A stretch of 64,000 nt of DNA from Streptomyces camponoticapitis (GTDB taxonomy: Bacteria; Actinomycetota; Actinomycetes; Streptomycetales; Streptomycetaceae). Numbering within the stretch: the stretch's first letter is position 1; every line of letters starts with the position of its first letter. The notes under the pieces are model-generated. The model saw nothing but the letters and a program-made list of their open reading frames with translations. It ran no database searches and was not told where the DNA came from. Below, piece after piece: positions 18,973 to 27,352 of this stretch. Where the stretch lies: assembly GCF_014646115.1 (NCBI RefSeq), contig NZ_BMMV01000005.1, forward strand, positions 336,573 to 400,572, read 5' to 3'. A program made the position numbers and the translations under genes.

Positions 18973-19566
18973 ATGAGCACTGCTGCCGTCACCACCCGTA
19001 CCGGAGCGGTCCTCGCCGATCTCCTCCCCGTCGCACGGAACCGGTACGCGGTCGACACCGCGCTCGTGCTCGGCGGCGCCGCACTCACCGGCATCGCGGC
19101 CCAGCTCTCCGTCCCGGTCCCCGGCTCCCCGGTCCCGGTCACCGGGCAGACCTTCGCCGCGCTGCTCGTCGGCACCGCGCTCGGCGCCCGCCGCGGGTTC
19201 CTCGCGCTCGCCGTCTACACCCTCGTCGGCCTGGCGGGCATGCCGTGGTTCTCCGAGGGCGAGTCGGGCCCCGGCATCGTCTCCCTCGGCTACGTACTCG
19301 GGATGCTGCTCGCCGCGACGGTCGTCGGCTCGCTGGCCCGGCGCGGCGGCGACCGTTCCGTGGCGCGCACCGCCGGGACCATGGTGCTCGGCTCCGTGAT
19401 CATCTACGCGGTCGGCGTGCCGTATCTCGCCCTCGCCGCCGACCTGTCGCCCAGCGCCGCCGTCGCGGCCGGACTCACCCCCTTCCTGCTCGGTGACGCA
19501 CTCAAGGCCGCGCTGGCGATGGGCCTGCTGCCCGCAGCCTGGAAGCTCGTCGGCCGCCAGGGCTGA
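18973..19566 (+). CDS. bioY: Biotin transporter substrate-binding subunit BioY
   Basis: Membrane S-component for biotin uptake, 197 residues with about six hydrophobic segments. The BioY hallmark after the first helix, SVPVPGSPVPVTGQTFAALL, leads into GTALGARRGFLALAVYTLVG, and the C-terminal FLLGDALKAALAMGLLPAAW is also characteristic. No bioM/bioN (ATPase and coupling protein) genes are adjacent, so it either works alone, as some BioY proteins do, or uses a shared ECF module elsewhere. The ATG at 18973 follows GCGGAG by 5 nt; the in-frame extension upstream is non-homologous. Confidence 0.93.
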   Translation: MSTAAVTTRTGAVLADLLPVARNRYAVDTALVLGGAALTGIAAQLSVPVPGSPVPVTGQTFAALLVGTALGARRGFLALAVYTLVGLAGMPWFSEGESGPGIVSLGYVLGMLLAATVVGSLARRGGDRSVARTAGTMVLGSVIIYAVGVPYLALAADLSPSAAVAAGLTPFLLGDALKAALAMGLLPAAWKLVGRQG

Positions 19567-19627
19567 CCCGGACGCCACCCCCACCCCGGAACACCGCGCG
19601 CCGTGCCCGACGTGCCACACTTCGCCC

Positions 19628-20116
19628 ATGCGCGTGTATCTCGGCTCCGACCATGCCGGCTTCGAACTCAAGAACCACCTCGTCGAGTGGCTCAAGGCCC
19701 ACGGCCACGAGCCCGTCGACTGCGGTCCGCACATCTACGACGCCCAGGACGACTATCCGCCGTTCTGCCTCCGCGCCGCGGAGCGGACCGCGGCCGACCC
19801 GACGGCCCTCGGCATCGTGATCGGCGGCTCCGGCAACGGCGAGCAGATGGCCGCCAACAAGGTGAAGGGCGTGCGCGCGGCGCTCGTGTGGAACGAGCAG
19901 ACCGCCGGGCTCAGCCGCGAGCACAACGACGCGAACGTGATCTCCATCGGCGCCCGGATGCACACCCAGGCCGAGTCGACCACGTTCGTGGAGATCTTCC
20001 TCGGCACCGAGTACACGGGCGAGGAGCGGCACGCCCGCCGGATCCAGATGCTCGCGACGTACGAGACGAAGGGCGAACTCCCTCCGATCCCGGCGCACCA
20101 CCCCAAGCAGGACTAG
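19628..20116 (+). CDS. rpiB: Ribose-5-phosphate isomerase B
   Basis: Interconverts ribose 5-phosphate and ribulose 5-phosphate in the pentose phosphate pathway, 162 residues. The phosphate-binding GSDHAGFELK and the active-site segment GGSGNGEQMAANKVKGVRA are present. As in the actinobacterial branch, the position of the catalytic cysteine of E. coli RpiB is replaced by a glutamate, here Glu72. ATG 19628 is the family start. No Shine-Dalgarno sequence is visible, but CACACT ends 6 nt before the ATG, a layout compatible with leaderless mRNA. The rpiB-nei order matches M. tuberculosis Rv2465c-Rv2464c (recalled). Confidence 0.95.
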   Translation: MRVYLGSDHAGFELKNHLVEWLKAHGHEPVDCGPHIYDAQDDYPPFCLRAAERTAADPTALGIVIGGSGNGEQMAANKVKGVRAALVWNEQTAGLSREHNDANVISIGARMHTQAESTTFVEIFLGTEYTGEERHARRIQMLATYETKGELPPIPAHHPKQD

Positions 20117-20177
20117 CACTCGTTCCTCGTCGGCGGGCACGCACCACGCACCACGCATCACGCACCAAGGAGAACCC

Positions 20178-20999
20178 GTGCCCGAGGGGCATACGATCCA
20201 CCGCCTCGCCGAGGACCTGACCGACCGCTTCTACGCGGATCAGGTCCGCGTGAGCAGCCCGCAGGGCCGGTTCACCGAGAGCGCGGCGCTCCTCGACGGA
20301 CGGGTGCTGGACGGCGCGAGCGCCCACGGGAAGCATCTCTTCGTCGGCTTCGAGGACCGGGGCTGGATCCATGTCCACCTCGGCCTCTTCGGGAAGGTGG
20401 CGCTCGGCGGGACCCCCGCCCCGCCACCCACCGACACCGTCCGGCTGCGGCTGCTCAACGACTCGTATTACATGGAGCTGCGCGGCCCCACCACCTGCGC
20501 GCTGATCACCGCACCCGAGAAGCGCGCGATACACGACCGGCTCGGCCCCGACCCGCTGCGCCCGCCCGACGCACCGGGTAACGACCCGGAGCGCGCGTGG
20601 GCCCGGATCTCCCGCTCCCGTACCACCGTCGCCGCCCTGCTGATGGACCAGAAGATCATCGCGGGCGTCGGCAACGTCTACCGCGCCGAAGTCCTCTTCC
20701 GGCACGGCATCGACCCCTACCGGTCCGGCCGGGACCTCACCCGCGCCGAGTGGGAAGCGATCTGGACCGACCTGGTGGCGCTGATGCGCGAGGGGGTACG
20801 CCACAACCGCATCGACACCGTACGGCCCGAGCATCTGCCCGAGGCCATGGGCCGCCCGCCGCGCGTGGACGACCACGGCGGCGAGGTGTACGTCTACCGT
20901 CGCGCGACCATGCCCTGCCATCTGTGCGGCACCGAGATCCGGACGGCGTCACTCGCCGCCCGCAACCTCTTCTGGTGCCCGGCCTGCCAGAAGGCCTGA
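20178..20999 (+). CDS. nei: Fpg/Nei-family DNA glycosylase/AP lyase
   Basis: Base-excision repair enzyme that removes oxidised bases and nicks at abasic sites, 273 residues. The mature N-terminus PEGHTIHR provides the catalytic proline and Glu3. The helix-two-turn-helix motif is in DQKIIAGVGNVYRAEVLF, and the C-terminal zinc finger is CHLCG...WCPACQ. The PEGH start places it with the actinobacterial Nei branch, not Fpg/MutM. The GTG at 20178 is preceded by AAGGAGAA. It is probably co-transcribed with rpiB, 61 nt upstream. Confidence 0.92.
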   Translation: MPEGHTIHRLAEDLTDRFYADQVRVSSPQGRFTESAALLDGRVLDGASAHGKHLFVGFEDRGWIHVHLGLFGKVALGGTPAPPPTDTVRLRLLNDSYYMELRGPTTCALITAPEKRAIHDRLGPDPLRPPDAPGNDPERAWARISRSRTTVAALLMDQKIIAGVGNVYRAEVLFRHGIDPYRSGRDLTRAEWEAIWTDLVALMREGVRHNRIDTVRPEHLPEAMGRPPRVDDHGGEVYVYRRATMPCHLCGTEIRTASLAARNLFWCPACQKA

Positions 21000-21002
21000 A
21001 CC

Positions 21003-21023
21003 GGGCCGGACATGAGCCGGCCC
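21003..21023. terminator. Short hairpin between convergent nei and acetyltransferase genes
   Basis: GGGCCGG and CCGGCCC arms of 7 bp around a 7-nt loop occupy most of the 32-nt gap between two convergent stop codons, so the hairpin probably ends both transcripts. Confidence 0.5.
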
Positions 21024-21031
21024 CGGCCCCC

Positions 21032-22285
21032 TCAGAAACCGTGCGGCAGCCACGGCGCGACCGGCGACACGAAGGCCACCGACGCCTCCGCCAGCGCGCC
21101 GGGCCGCAGTTCACGGACCAGCCCCGCCGCCGCCAGCGCCACGGGCGAGGTGTCGCCCAGATACATCGAGCCCAACTCCCGTACCGAGAGCGACAGATCG
21201 GCCGCGTCCGCCGTCCGTTCGCAGGACGCGCCCTTGATGTCACCCGTCAGCCGCCAACGTCCCTCGTTCCAGGGGCAGAAGGCGTCCTCGACCTCGAACA
21301 CCACGTCCACCGGGGCCTGATACGTCCGCGCCGCGAGCGCCGCCCCCACCTCCACCAGCCGTACGTACAGCGAGTCCCGCACCCGGATGTTGGAGCGCCG
21401 GACGTCGGAGACCAGGAACTGGAACGCGTCGTCCACCGGCAGGTTCGACACACTCACCCCCGACGTCAGGTCGATCTCGCCGAGGAAGCGCCACAGGGTC
21501 GCGTACGCCACCGGGTCCAGCGCGGACACCCGGTCGACCACGACCGTGCCCTTCGGCCCGGCCGGTTCCCATCCGGGCTTGACGCGGTAGAGCGCGTACC
21601 CGACCGTCTCGGCGTCGTCGCCCTCGCCCCGGCGCGCGAGCACGCACTGGAGCGCGGTCGCGCCCTCGCGCCGCTCGGGCGGGTCGATCAGCAGCTTCCG
21701 CTCCCAGCCGGGCCGCCGCTCCAGCATGCCCGGGCGGCCGTGGACCTGGCGCGCGTACACCGACTCGATGGACTCGCGCGCGTCGTCCAGCGCGACGTAC
21801 CGCAGCCGCACGGCGTCGGCGCCGTCCGCGTCGGCGGGCACCCGGAACGAGACACGGGAGGTGTCGATCTCGGCGCTCAACTGCCGTGTGCCGACGCCGT
21901 ATCCGAACCGTCCGTAGATCGCCGGCTCGGACGCGGTCAGCAGCGCCACCGACTGACCCCATGAGCGGACGTCGTCCAACTGCCGCCGCATCATGGAGGT
22001 GAGGATCCCGCGCCGCCGGTGCGTCGCCGCGACGCTCACCATCGTGACGCCCGCGGCGGACACCACACCCCCGCCGGGCACCGTGAGCCCGAAGGTGTAC
22101 GCGCCCGCGGTCGCCACGCACTCGTCGCCGTCCCAGACCCCGACGGAGCGTTCGCACTCCGTCACGGAGCGCCATGCCTCGCGCTCCTCGACGGAGTTGA
22201 CGAGCGCCCCGCCGAAGGCTCGTTCCAGCGTCCCGAACCAGCGGTCCCAGTCGGGGGCTTCGAGTACTCGCAAGTCTGTGGTCAT
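21032..22285 (-). CDS. GNAT acetyltransferase of the Eis (enhanced intracellular survival) family
   Basis: A 417-residue protein with the three-part Eis layout. An N-terminal GNAT domain contains the acetyl-CoA loop VAATHRRRGILTSMMRRQL (V/I-x-x-x-x-R-R-x-G). A second GNAT-like domain sits in the middle, and a sterol-carrier-like C-terminal domain ends in a phenylalanine carboxylate (APWLPHGF), which serves as general base in Eis. Mycobacterial Eis acetylates aminoglycosides at several amines; streptomycete homologues are common and their natural substrates are mostly unknown. ATG 22285 has only a weak ribosome binding site. It is divergent from the RsbU-like gene with about 100 nt between. 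Confidence 0.88.
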   Translation of the reverse strand: MTTDLRVLEAPDWDRWFGTLERAFGGALVNSVEEREAWRSVTECERSVGVWDGDECVATAGAYTFGLTVPGGGVVSAAGVTMVSVAATHRRRGILTSMMRRQLDDVRSWGQSVALLTASEPAIYGRFGYGVGTRQLSAEIDTSRVSFRVPADADGADAVRLRYVALDDARESIESVYARQVHGRPGMLERRPGWERKLLIDPPERREGATALQCVLARRGEGDDAETVGYALYRVKPGWEPAGPKGTVVVDRVSALDPVAYATLWRFLGEIDLTSGVSVSNLPVDDAFQFLVSDVRRSNIRVRDSLYVRLVEVGAALAARTYQAPVDVVFEVEDAFCPWNEGRWRLTGDIKGASCERTADAADLSLSVRELGSMYLGDTSPVALAAAGLVRELRPGALAEASVAFVSPVAPWLPHGF

Positions 22286-22393
22286 ATGCCATCAGTACCA
22301 GGGCGCGGGCGGTCGAGGCGACCCGGTATCGAACGCAATGTCACAGGGGTCCCCCTGCACGTGGGGCCCGCTGATGGATAAGGTCCAACGACA

Positions 22394-23539
22394 ATGGCCG
22401 GTGGCGCGAAGACGGACTCGTACACGGCCCGGATGCGCAGGTCGCTGCACCGGGTCCGCATAGGCGTGCGCAAATCCGGAGTCGACTACTTCCGCGGCGA
22501 CGGCTCTGACTGGATCGCACTCGTCGGACTGCTCCTGACCGTCCCCGGCATCGCGATCGCCACGATGGCGGTCCCCGTCTGGTTCGCGCCGTCCGCGCTG
22601 GTCCTGCCGATCGTCGCCGGGGGACTGCTGCTGCGGCCCTCCAGTTTGCTGAGTCTGTACGCGGCCGCCGCCACCGCGCTGATCGTCGAATCGCTCGTCC
22701 TCGGCCCGTACGACCAGGGGCCCGCCACGGTGACGCCCGGCACCGTCCTGGTGGTGGCCGCCTGCGGGCTCTTCGGGCTGCTGATCGCCCAGTTCAGGGC
22801 CCGCGTGGGTGTGCCGTGGCGGCGCGGCGGCACGATGCTCTTCGACCTGCGCGAACGCATCCGGGTCCAGAGCGCCCTGCCGCAACTGCCGAAGGGCTGG
22901 CACCGCGAGATGTCGCTGCGGCCGGCCGGCGGTCAGTCCTTCTCCGGCGACTTCGTCGTGGCCGCCCGCACCAACGGAGGCCGCACGCTCGAAGTCGTCC
23001 TCACGGACGTCTCCGGCAAGGGCATGGACGCGGGCTCGCGCGCCCTCCTGCTGTCCGGTGCGTTCGGCGGCCTGCTCGGGTCGCTCCCGCCGGAGGGCTT
23101 CCTGCCCGCCGCCAACGGCTATCTGCTCCGCCAGGACTGGGACGAGGGCTTCGCGACCTCCATCCACCTGGTCCTGGACCTGGAATCGGGGGAATACGAG
23201 CTGCTGTCGGCGGGCCATCTGCCCGCGCTCCAGCTCCACGCCGGCAGCGGGCGCTGGGAGGAGATGGCGGCGGAGGGCCCGCTCCTCGGCGTCTACGACC
23301 GGGCGGAGTTCGACCCGGTGAAGGGCGTCCTGCTGCCGGGCGACGTACTGATGCTGTTCACGGACGGCCTGGTCGAGGCGTCGGGCCGCGACCTCAGCGA
23401 GGGCATAGACAGGCTGTCGGGCGAGGCGGACCGGTATGTCGCTGCGGGCTTCGTGGGAGCGGCCTGGCACTTGATCGAATCGGTGGCGAAGCATGTGAAC
23501 GACGACCGGGCGCTGCTGCTGATCTGCCGCGAGAGCTGA
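22394..23539 (+). CDS. Membrane-anchored PP2C/SpoIIE-type serine phosphatase (RsbU-like)
   Basis: A 381-residue regulatory phosphatase. After a basic N-terminus, three to four membrane helices occupy residues about 40-140 (LVGLLLTVPGIAIATMAVP, then two to three more). The cytosolic catalytic domain follows: SLRPAGGQSFSGDFVVAAR supplies the first metal-binding Asp, VLTDVSGKGMDAGSRALLLS the DxSGKG motif, LSAGHLPALQL the GHxP motif, and DVLMLFTDGLVEA the second metal-binding Asp. Such enzymes dephosphorylate anti-sigma antagonists in partner-switching pathways, which are abundant in Streptomyces. There is no PAS, GAF or kinase domain, and no sigma or anti-sigma gene adjoins, so its partner is unknown. 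Confidence 0.9.
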   Translation: MAGGAKTDSYTARMRRSLHRVRIGVRKSGVDYFRGDGSDWIALVGLLLTVPGIAIATMAVPVWFAPSALVLPIVAGGLLLRPSSLLSLYAAAATALIVESLVLGPYDQGPATVTPGTVLVVAACGLFGLLIAQFRARVGVPWRRGGTMLFDLRERIRVQSALPQLPKGWHREMSLRPAGGQSFSGDFVVAARTNGGRTLEVVLTDVSGKGMDAGSRALLLSGAFGGLLGSLPPEGFLPAANGYLLRQDWDEGFATSIHLVLDLESGEYELLSAGHLPALQLHAGSGRWEEMAAEGPLLGVYDRAEFDPVKGVLLPGDVLMLFTDGLVEASGRDLSEGIDRLSGEADRYVAAGFVGAAWHLIESVAKHVNDDRALLLICRES

Positions 23540-23553
23540 GCCCGACCGGGCCC

Positions 23554-23582
23554 GGGGGCCGGCACCGTCCGCACCGGCCCCC
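23554..23582. terminator. Hairpin between phosphatase and antiporter genes
   Basis: GGGGGCCGG and CCGGCCCCC form a perfect 9-bp stem with an 11-nt loop in the 51-nt gap between convergent stop codons. Confidence 0.55.
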
Positions 23583-23590
23583 GTCGCCGG

Positions 23591-24832
23591 TCAGGCGCCC
23601 GACGTCTTCGCCGGCGACAGCTCACCGCCGCCGACGGCCTCGCCGTCACCACCACCGTCGCCGCCACCTCGTCCGCCCGGCAACACCCGCGCCAGCCAGT
23701 ACGACTTGGCCGCGGCCAGCGGGCCGAGGACCGCGAGGATCAGGACGTAGCCCGCGATGAAGGGGGCCAGCCGCCCGTCCAGCGCCGCGCCCGCCGCCAT
23801 CGTCGCGAGGATCAGGGCGAACTCGCCGCGTGCCACCAGCGTCGTCGCGATGTTCGCCGCCGGGCCGGAGCCGAAACGGTAGACGCGCGAGGCCACCAGC
23901 CCGGCCAGCACGTTCATCGTCAGCGTCACGGTGACGGCCGCCACGACGGGCCAGAGCACCGTCGGCAGGTCGCCCGGGTTGATGGACAGTCCGAAGGCGA
24001 AGAAGAAGATGGCGCCGAACGCGTCCCGCAGCGGGTGCACCAGCGTACGGATCCGGTCGCCGGAGGCTGTACTGCCCAGCATCAGACCGACCATGAACGC
24101 GCCGATCGCGTCCGCGACCCCGAACCACTCGGAGACCCCGGCCATGAAGACCGCCGCGCCCAGGAAGGAGATGACGAGCAGTTCGTCGTCCTTCGTGTTG
24201 ATGAGCCGGCCGATGACCTTCTTGCCGAAGCGCGCGGCCAGGGCCAGCAACAGCAGGAATCCGAACGCCTTCCCGCCGTCGACGAGCGCGGCGGAAAGGC
24301 TGTCGGCGCCGGACAGGATCGGCTGGAGCGCGGCCAGGTAGAGCGCCAGGAAGATGTCCTCGACGACGATGATCCCGAGGATCGGCTTCGTCTCGGGATT
24401 CCCGATACGGCCCAGGTCGACCAGGATCTTCGTGACGATCGCGGACGAGGAGATACCGAGCACACCGGCCAGGACCAGCGCCTCGGACGTGCCCCAGCCC
24501 AGCGCGAAGCCGAAGCCGAGCCCGGCGCCCACGTTCAGCGCGAGATAGGCGCCACCGGCGAGGGCCATCCTGCGGCCGCCCGCCTTGAGATCGTCCAGAT
24601 GGAATTCCAGGCCGAGGTAGAAGAGCAGCAGGACGAGGCCGAGGGCCGACAGCATCTCCAGGTCGTGCGGATCGGAGACGAGCACGATGCCGGGGGTGTG
24701 CGGTCCCAGCAGGATTCCGGCCAGGATGAACAGCGGGATCGTCGGCAGCTCGATCCGGCTGCCGAGGCGGGCGAGGAAAGCGGCGGCGAGGAAGGCGCCG
24801 CCCATGGCTATGAGGGTGTCTGCGTGTCCGAT
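23591..24832 (-). CDS. CPA2-type cation/proton antiporter
   Basis: Integral membrane exchanger of the monovalent cation:proton antiporter-2 family (KefB/RosB-like), 413 residues with about 12 helices. Characteristic stretches are FILAGILLGPHTPGIVL, LLLFYLGLEFHLDDLKAG, VLGISSSAIVTKILVDLGR and IIVVEDIFLALYL. There is no cytosolic RCK/TrkA domain. The first in-frame ATG (24805) has no ribosome binding site and would lose the start of helix 1. ATC at 24832 is preceded by GGAGGA with 8-nt spacing and gives PIGHADTLIAMGGAF-type context, and a TGA lies six codons upstream of it. I therefore place the start at ATC 24832. The C-terminal tail is Gly/Asp-rich. Confidence 0.87.
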   Translation of the reverse strand: MGHADTLIAMGGAFLAAAFLARLGSRIELPTIPLFILAGILLGPHTPGIVLVSDPHDLEMLSALGLVLLLFYLGLEFHLDDLKAGGRRMALAGGAYLALNVGAGLGFGFALGWGTSEALVLAGVLGISSSAIVTKILVDLGRIGNPETKPILGIIVVEDIFLALYLAALQPILSGADSLSAALVDGGKAFGFLLLLALAARFGKKVIGRLINTKDDELLVISFLGAAVFMAGVSEWFGVADAIGAFMVGLMLGSTASGDRIRTLVHPLRDAFGAIFFFAFGLSINPGDLPTVLWPVVAAVTVTLTMNVLAGLVASRVYRFGSGPAANIATTLVARGEFALILATMAAGAALDGRLAPFIAGYVLILAVLGPLAAAKSYWLARVLPGGRGGGDGGGDGEAVGGGELSPAKTSGA

Positions 24833-24947
24833 GGGACCGTTCCTCCATCAAGTCAAAGGCGCGTCAAGGAATCGTCAGTAATTAGTTTACCAAACGATTT
24901 ATCCTGCAACTTCTGCCCCTTCTGCCGCACCCCATGGAGTCGGACAA
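24833..24947. promoter_or_regulatory. AT-rich divergent promoter with inverted repeat
   Basis: The space between the antiporter and the HD-hydrolase gene contains an unusually AT-rich core (24868-24905). In it GTTT-ACC-AAAC (24885-24895) is a short perfect inverted repeat, and AATCGT/ACGATT (24870-24875, 24894-24899) a wider one. This is where both promoters should lie, so a repressor site is plausible. Confidence 0.4.
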
Positions 24948-25394
24948 ATGACGTATCTCAGCCTGGCCGAGGTGGAGTTCATCGCGCGCGAGGCCCACGC
25001 CGCCCAGACCGACAAGGCCGGCCGGCCGTACACGGAGCACCTTCAGGCCGTCGCCGACGGGGTCAGGGCGCGCGGCGGCTCGGACGAGCAGATCGCGGCG
25101 GCCTGGCTGCACGACTCCGTCGAGGACGACGCCCTCTCCCGCGAATGGCTCGATGCGGCCGCGCTGCCCGCCCGAGTCAAGGACATGGTCCTGGCGGTGA
25201 CGAAGGTGAAGGGCGAGTCCACCGCCACGTACACCAGTCGCATTCTGGCCACCCCCGGCGCGCTGCTCGTCAAGGAGTCGGACCTGGCCCACAACGCGGA
25301 TCCGGGCCGCCTCGCCGTGCTGGACGAGGCGGCCCGGATCAGGCTCACCGAGAAGTACGCGGAAGTACGGCGGCTACTTGGCCTGCCCCGCTGA
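24948..25394 (+). CDS. Small HD-domain hydrolase (MESH1/SpoT hydrolase-like)
   Basis: A 148-residue protein made of a single HD domain of the RelA/SpoT hydrolase type. The first metal-binding histidine region is YTEHLQAVADGVRARGG and the HD-x-x-ED motif is WLHDSVEDD; LVKESDLAHNADPGRL provides the downstream conserved Asp/Asn. Proteins of this size lack the synthetase domain, and related enzymes hydrolyse (p)ppGpp or other nucleotide phosphates. ATG 24948 has GGAG 8 nt upstream. Its 3' end overlaps the convergent acyltransferase gene by 21 nt. Substrate assignment is by family only. Confidence 0.82.
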   Translation: MTYLSLAEVEFIAREAHAAQTDKAGRPYTEHLQAVADGVRARGGSDEQIAAAWLHDSVEDDALSREWLDAAALPARVKDMVLAVTKVKGESTATYTSRILATPGALLVKESDLAHNADPGRLAVLDEAARIRLTEKYAEVRRLLGLPR

Positions 25395-26594
25395 CCGGCC
25401 GGCGCCCGTCCGATGCGGCCCGGCACCGGACACCGCGTCCTGGCGGAAGGCCCACTTCATCTCCGGTTCCGTCGCGCAGCGGAAGAGCCGGCGGACCGGC
25501 GGCGTGCAGAGCAGCGTCATCGCGACGCCCGCGAGCAGGGTCAGGAAGACCTTGCCCGCCGGCTCGTTGAGCCAGGCGTTGGTGGCGAAGATCCCGCTGT
25601 ACACGGCGCCCTTGACCAGGAAACCGTGCAGCAGATAGCCGCAGATGGTGCCCGCGCCGAGTGCGGTGAACCACATCTCGCGGCGCGGCACCCACGACAG
25701 GAACGCGGCCGTCAGCACGACCGAACAGCCGAACATCGCGAAGGTCATGACGACGCCCGTCCACCACGGCGCCCCTTGGTCCTGGGCCGCGCTGTTGTGG
25801 TAGAACCACGCGTTCTGCATCCGGACCGCCGCCCAGTACGCGAAGGCGAGCGCGCCCACGAAGACGGGCACGGCCAGCAGCCTGACCTCACGCCGCCGCA
25901 CCAGCTGGAAGTGCTCGGGCTTGAGCACGAGCCCCAGGACGAAGAGGGGCAGGAACTGCAGTACGCGCTGGAGGTTGAGGTCCTCGCCGATGTTCGGTGT
26001 GAAGGAGGCGAGCGCGGCGATACCGAGGGCGACCGGCAGGGGATGGCGCAGCGACAGCCAGAGGGGGGTGGTCAGTCGCCAGATGAACAACGCGGCCAGG
26101 AACCAGGTGAGATACCAGGGGTCGAGCAGACTGATCGGGTGCCCCGGGTCGTTGGTGGCCCGCTTGAACAGCGAGTACGCGACCTCGAAGACGACGTACG
26201 GGACGGCGATCCCGGTCAGCAGGCGTCTGATCTGGTGGGGGCGGCCGGTGTAACTCCGGGAGAAGTAGCCGGAGATGATGATGAAGGCCGGCATGTGGAA
26301 CGAGTAGACGACCATGTAGATCGCCTTCGTCGCCCTGCTGCCCTCCATGACGGGCTCCCACGCGTGGCCCATGGCCACCAGCACGATGGCCAGGTACTTC
26401 GCGTTGTCGAAGAACGCGTCTCGCTTCGTGGACGTCCTGGCGACGGGGGGTGACGACTTCGCGGAGTCCTGACGGGTCCGTACAGGGGTTTCGGCCACTG
26501 CGGCCGACGCGGTCCGTGCAGTTGGGGGGACGGGATCCAACTCCCGCGAGCGGGGGAGTGGAGCCCTCTCATATCTGTGCGGAGCTGGGGACAT
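25374..26594 (-). CDS. Acyltransferase 3 family membrane protein
   Basis: A 406-residue multi-spanning protein of the acyltransferase-3/fucose 4-O-acetylase type. A disordered basic N-terminal segment of about 75 residues precedes FFDNAKYLAIVLVAMGHAWEP, where the family's conserved HxxE-like histidine appears as GHAWEP. YSFHMPAFIIISGYFSRSY is the second signature, and about ten helices follow. Such enzymes transfer acetyl or other acyl groups to surface polysaccharides or antibiotics. ATG 26594 is chosen; an ATG three codons upstream is an equally weak alternative, since neither has a clear ribosome binding site. No glycan genes adjoin, so the acceptor is unknown. Confidence 0.85.
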   Translation of the reverse strand: MSPAPHRYERAPLPRSRELDPVPPTARTASAAVAETPVRTRQDSAKSSPPVARTSTKRDAFFDNAKYLAIVLVAMGHAWEPVMEGSRATKAIYMVVYSFHMPAFIIISGYFSRSYTGRPHQIRRLLTGIAVPYVVFEVAYSLFKRATNDPGHPISLLDPWYLTWFLAALFIWRLTTPLWLSLRHPLPVALGIAALASFTPNIGEDLNLQRVLQFLPLFVLGLVLKPEHFQLVRRREVRLLAVPVFVGALAFAYWAAVRMQNAWFYHNSAAQDQGAPWWTGVVMTFAMFGCSVVLTAAFLSWVPRREMWFTALGAGTICGYLLHGFLVKGAVYSGIFATNAWLNEPAGKVFLTLLAGVAMTLLCTPPVRRLFRCATEPEMKWAFRQDAVSGAGPHRTGAGRSAGQAK

Positions 26595-27041
26595 CTCATT
26601 AACCCTAGCGCCGCACAATGCGATGAGTAAAACCTCCTGGGCAACTGGGGTGTTCGACACCGAAACAGCCTCTCACCGGTAGATATGCCCCTGTTAATCC
26701 CCCTTAAATAGGGCATATCATCAGGGTGTGGCCCTCGATATGACTCCGCGTGAATTCATCCGCCGAACTCTCGTGGACGCGCCGGGAATTGGCTGTGAGT
26801 CCGCTGTGAACGCGAGGAAATGATCGCATCGAATTGACGTGCCATTCATTTCCCCCGCCCCCGCGCGACCGGCGTCACACCCGGCGCGCCCGCCGGGGCG
26901 ATTGGCGTGATCCTTACCTCGATGATTCGTCACGGGACGCCAACTGGGCGGAGGTTGGTGGCACGATGGTGGGAGCGGGAATGTGCGAGGCCGTGAGCTC
27001 CCGCGGCCGGCAAGGCGGACCGACCGAGGGTGTGATCAGTT
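26595..27041. other. 447-nt intergenic region with a 9-bp inverted repeat
   Basis: This is among the most AT-rich stretches of the window and contains no supportable gene. It holds an inverted repeat, GATATGCCC/GGGCATATC, at 26682-26719, about 90 nt upstream of the acyltransferase start. The remainder should contain the promoters of the divergent acyltransferase and small membrane protein genes. Confidence 0.5.
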
Positions 27042-27236
27042 GTGGCTATTTCACTGTCTGTGGTGCTGCTGTTGGCGATCGTCCTCGTGGTGCTGATCCG
27101 CGGCGGCTCCCTGAAGGGCGGCCCCGCGACGGTCGCGATCCTGTTCGGCTTCTTCCTGGCATCCACGGACATGGCTCCGTCGGTGAACAGGTTCCTGAAC
27201 TCGCTGGCGGAGACGATCAACCAGATCAACTTCTAG
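27042..27236 (+). CDS. Small conserved-type membrane protein, function unknown
   Basis: A 64-residue protein. The N-terminal hydrophobic helix (SLSVVLLLAIVLVVLI) is followed by RGGSLKGGPATVAILFGFFL, a second hydrophobic stretch, and a polar tail. The GTG at 27042 is preceded by GAGGG about 11 nt upstream, and the frame has coding character distinct from its neighbours. I recall very similar short proteins in other streptomycetes but know no function. It may be a membrane accessory peptide. It stands alone between a large AT-rich region and a strong terminator-like hairpin. Confidence 0.65.
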   Translation: MAISLSVVLLLAIVLVVLIRGGSLKGGPATVAILFGFFLASTDMAPSVNRFLNSLAETINQINF

Positions 27237-27306
27237 GACCCGCTGTTCGGACCCGACCCGGCACCGCCCCCGACCCCGCCCGTCCGCCACCGGAGTGCCA
27301 ACGCAT

Positions 27307-27345
27307 CAGGGCCAGTCCGGAGGGTCACCCTCCGACCTGGCCCTG
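27307..27345. terminator. Strong bidirectional hairpin
   Basis: CAGGGCCAG (27307-27315) pairs perfectly with CTGGCCCTG (27337-27345), and CGGAGGGT with ACCCTCCG inside, separated by a 2x2 internal mismatch and closed by a tight loop. It lies just past the 3' end of the minus-strand tRNA-Gly and downstream of the small membrane protein, so it probably terminates both. Confidence 0.7.
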
Positions 27346-27352
27346 AGTCATG

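Noticed and set aside
26834..27040. Plus-strand frame 26834-27346 as a gene
   Set aside because: It overlaps the small membrane protein out of frame, has no ribosome binding site and encodes low-complexity sequence.
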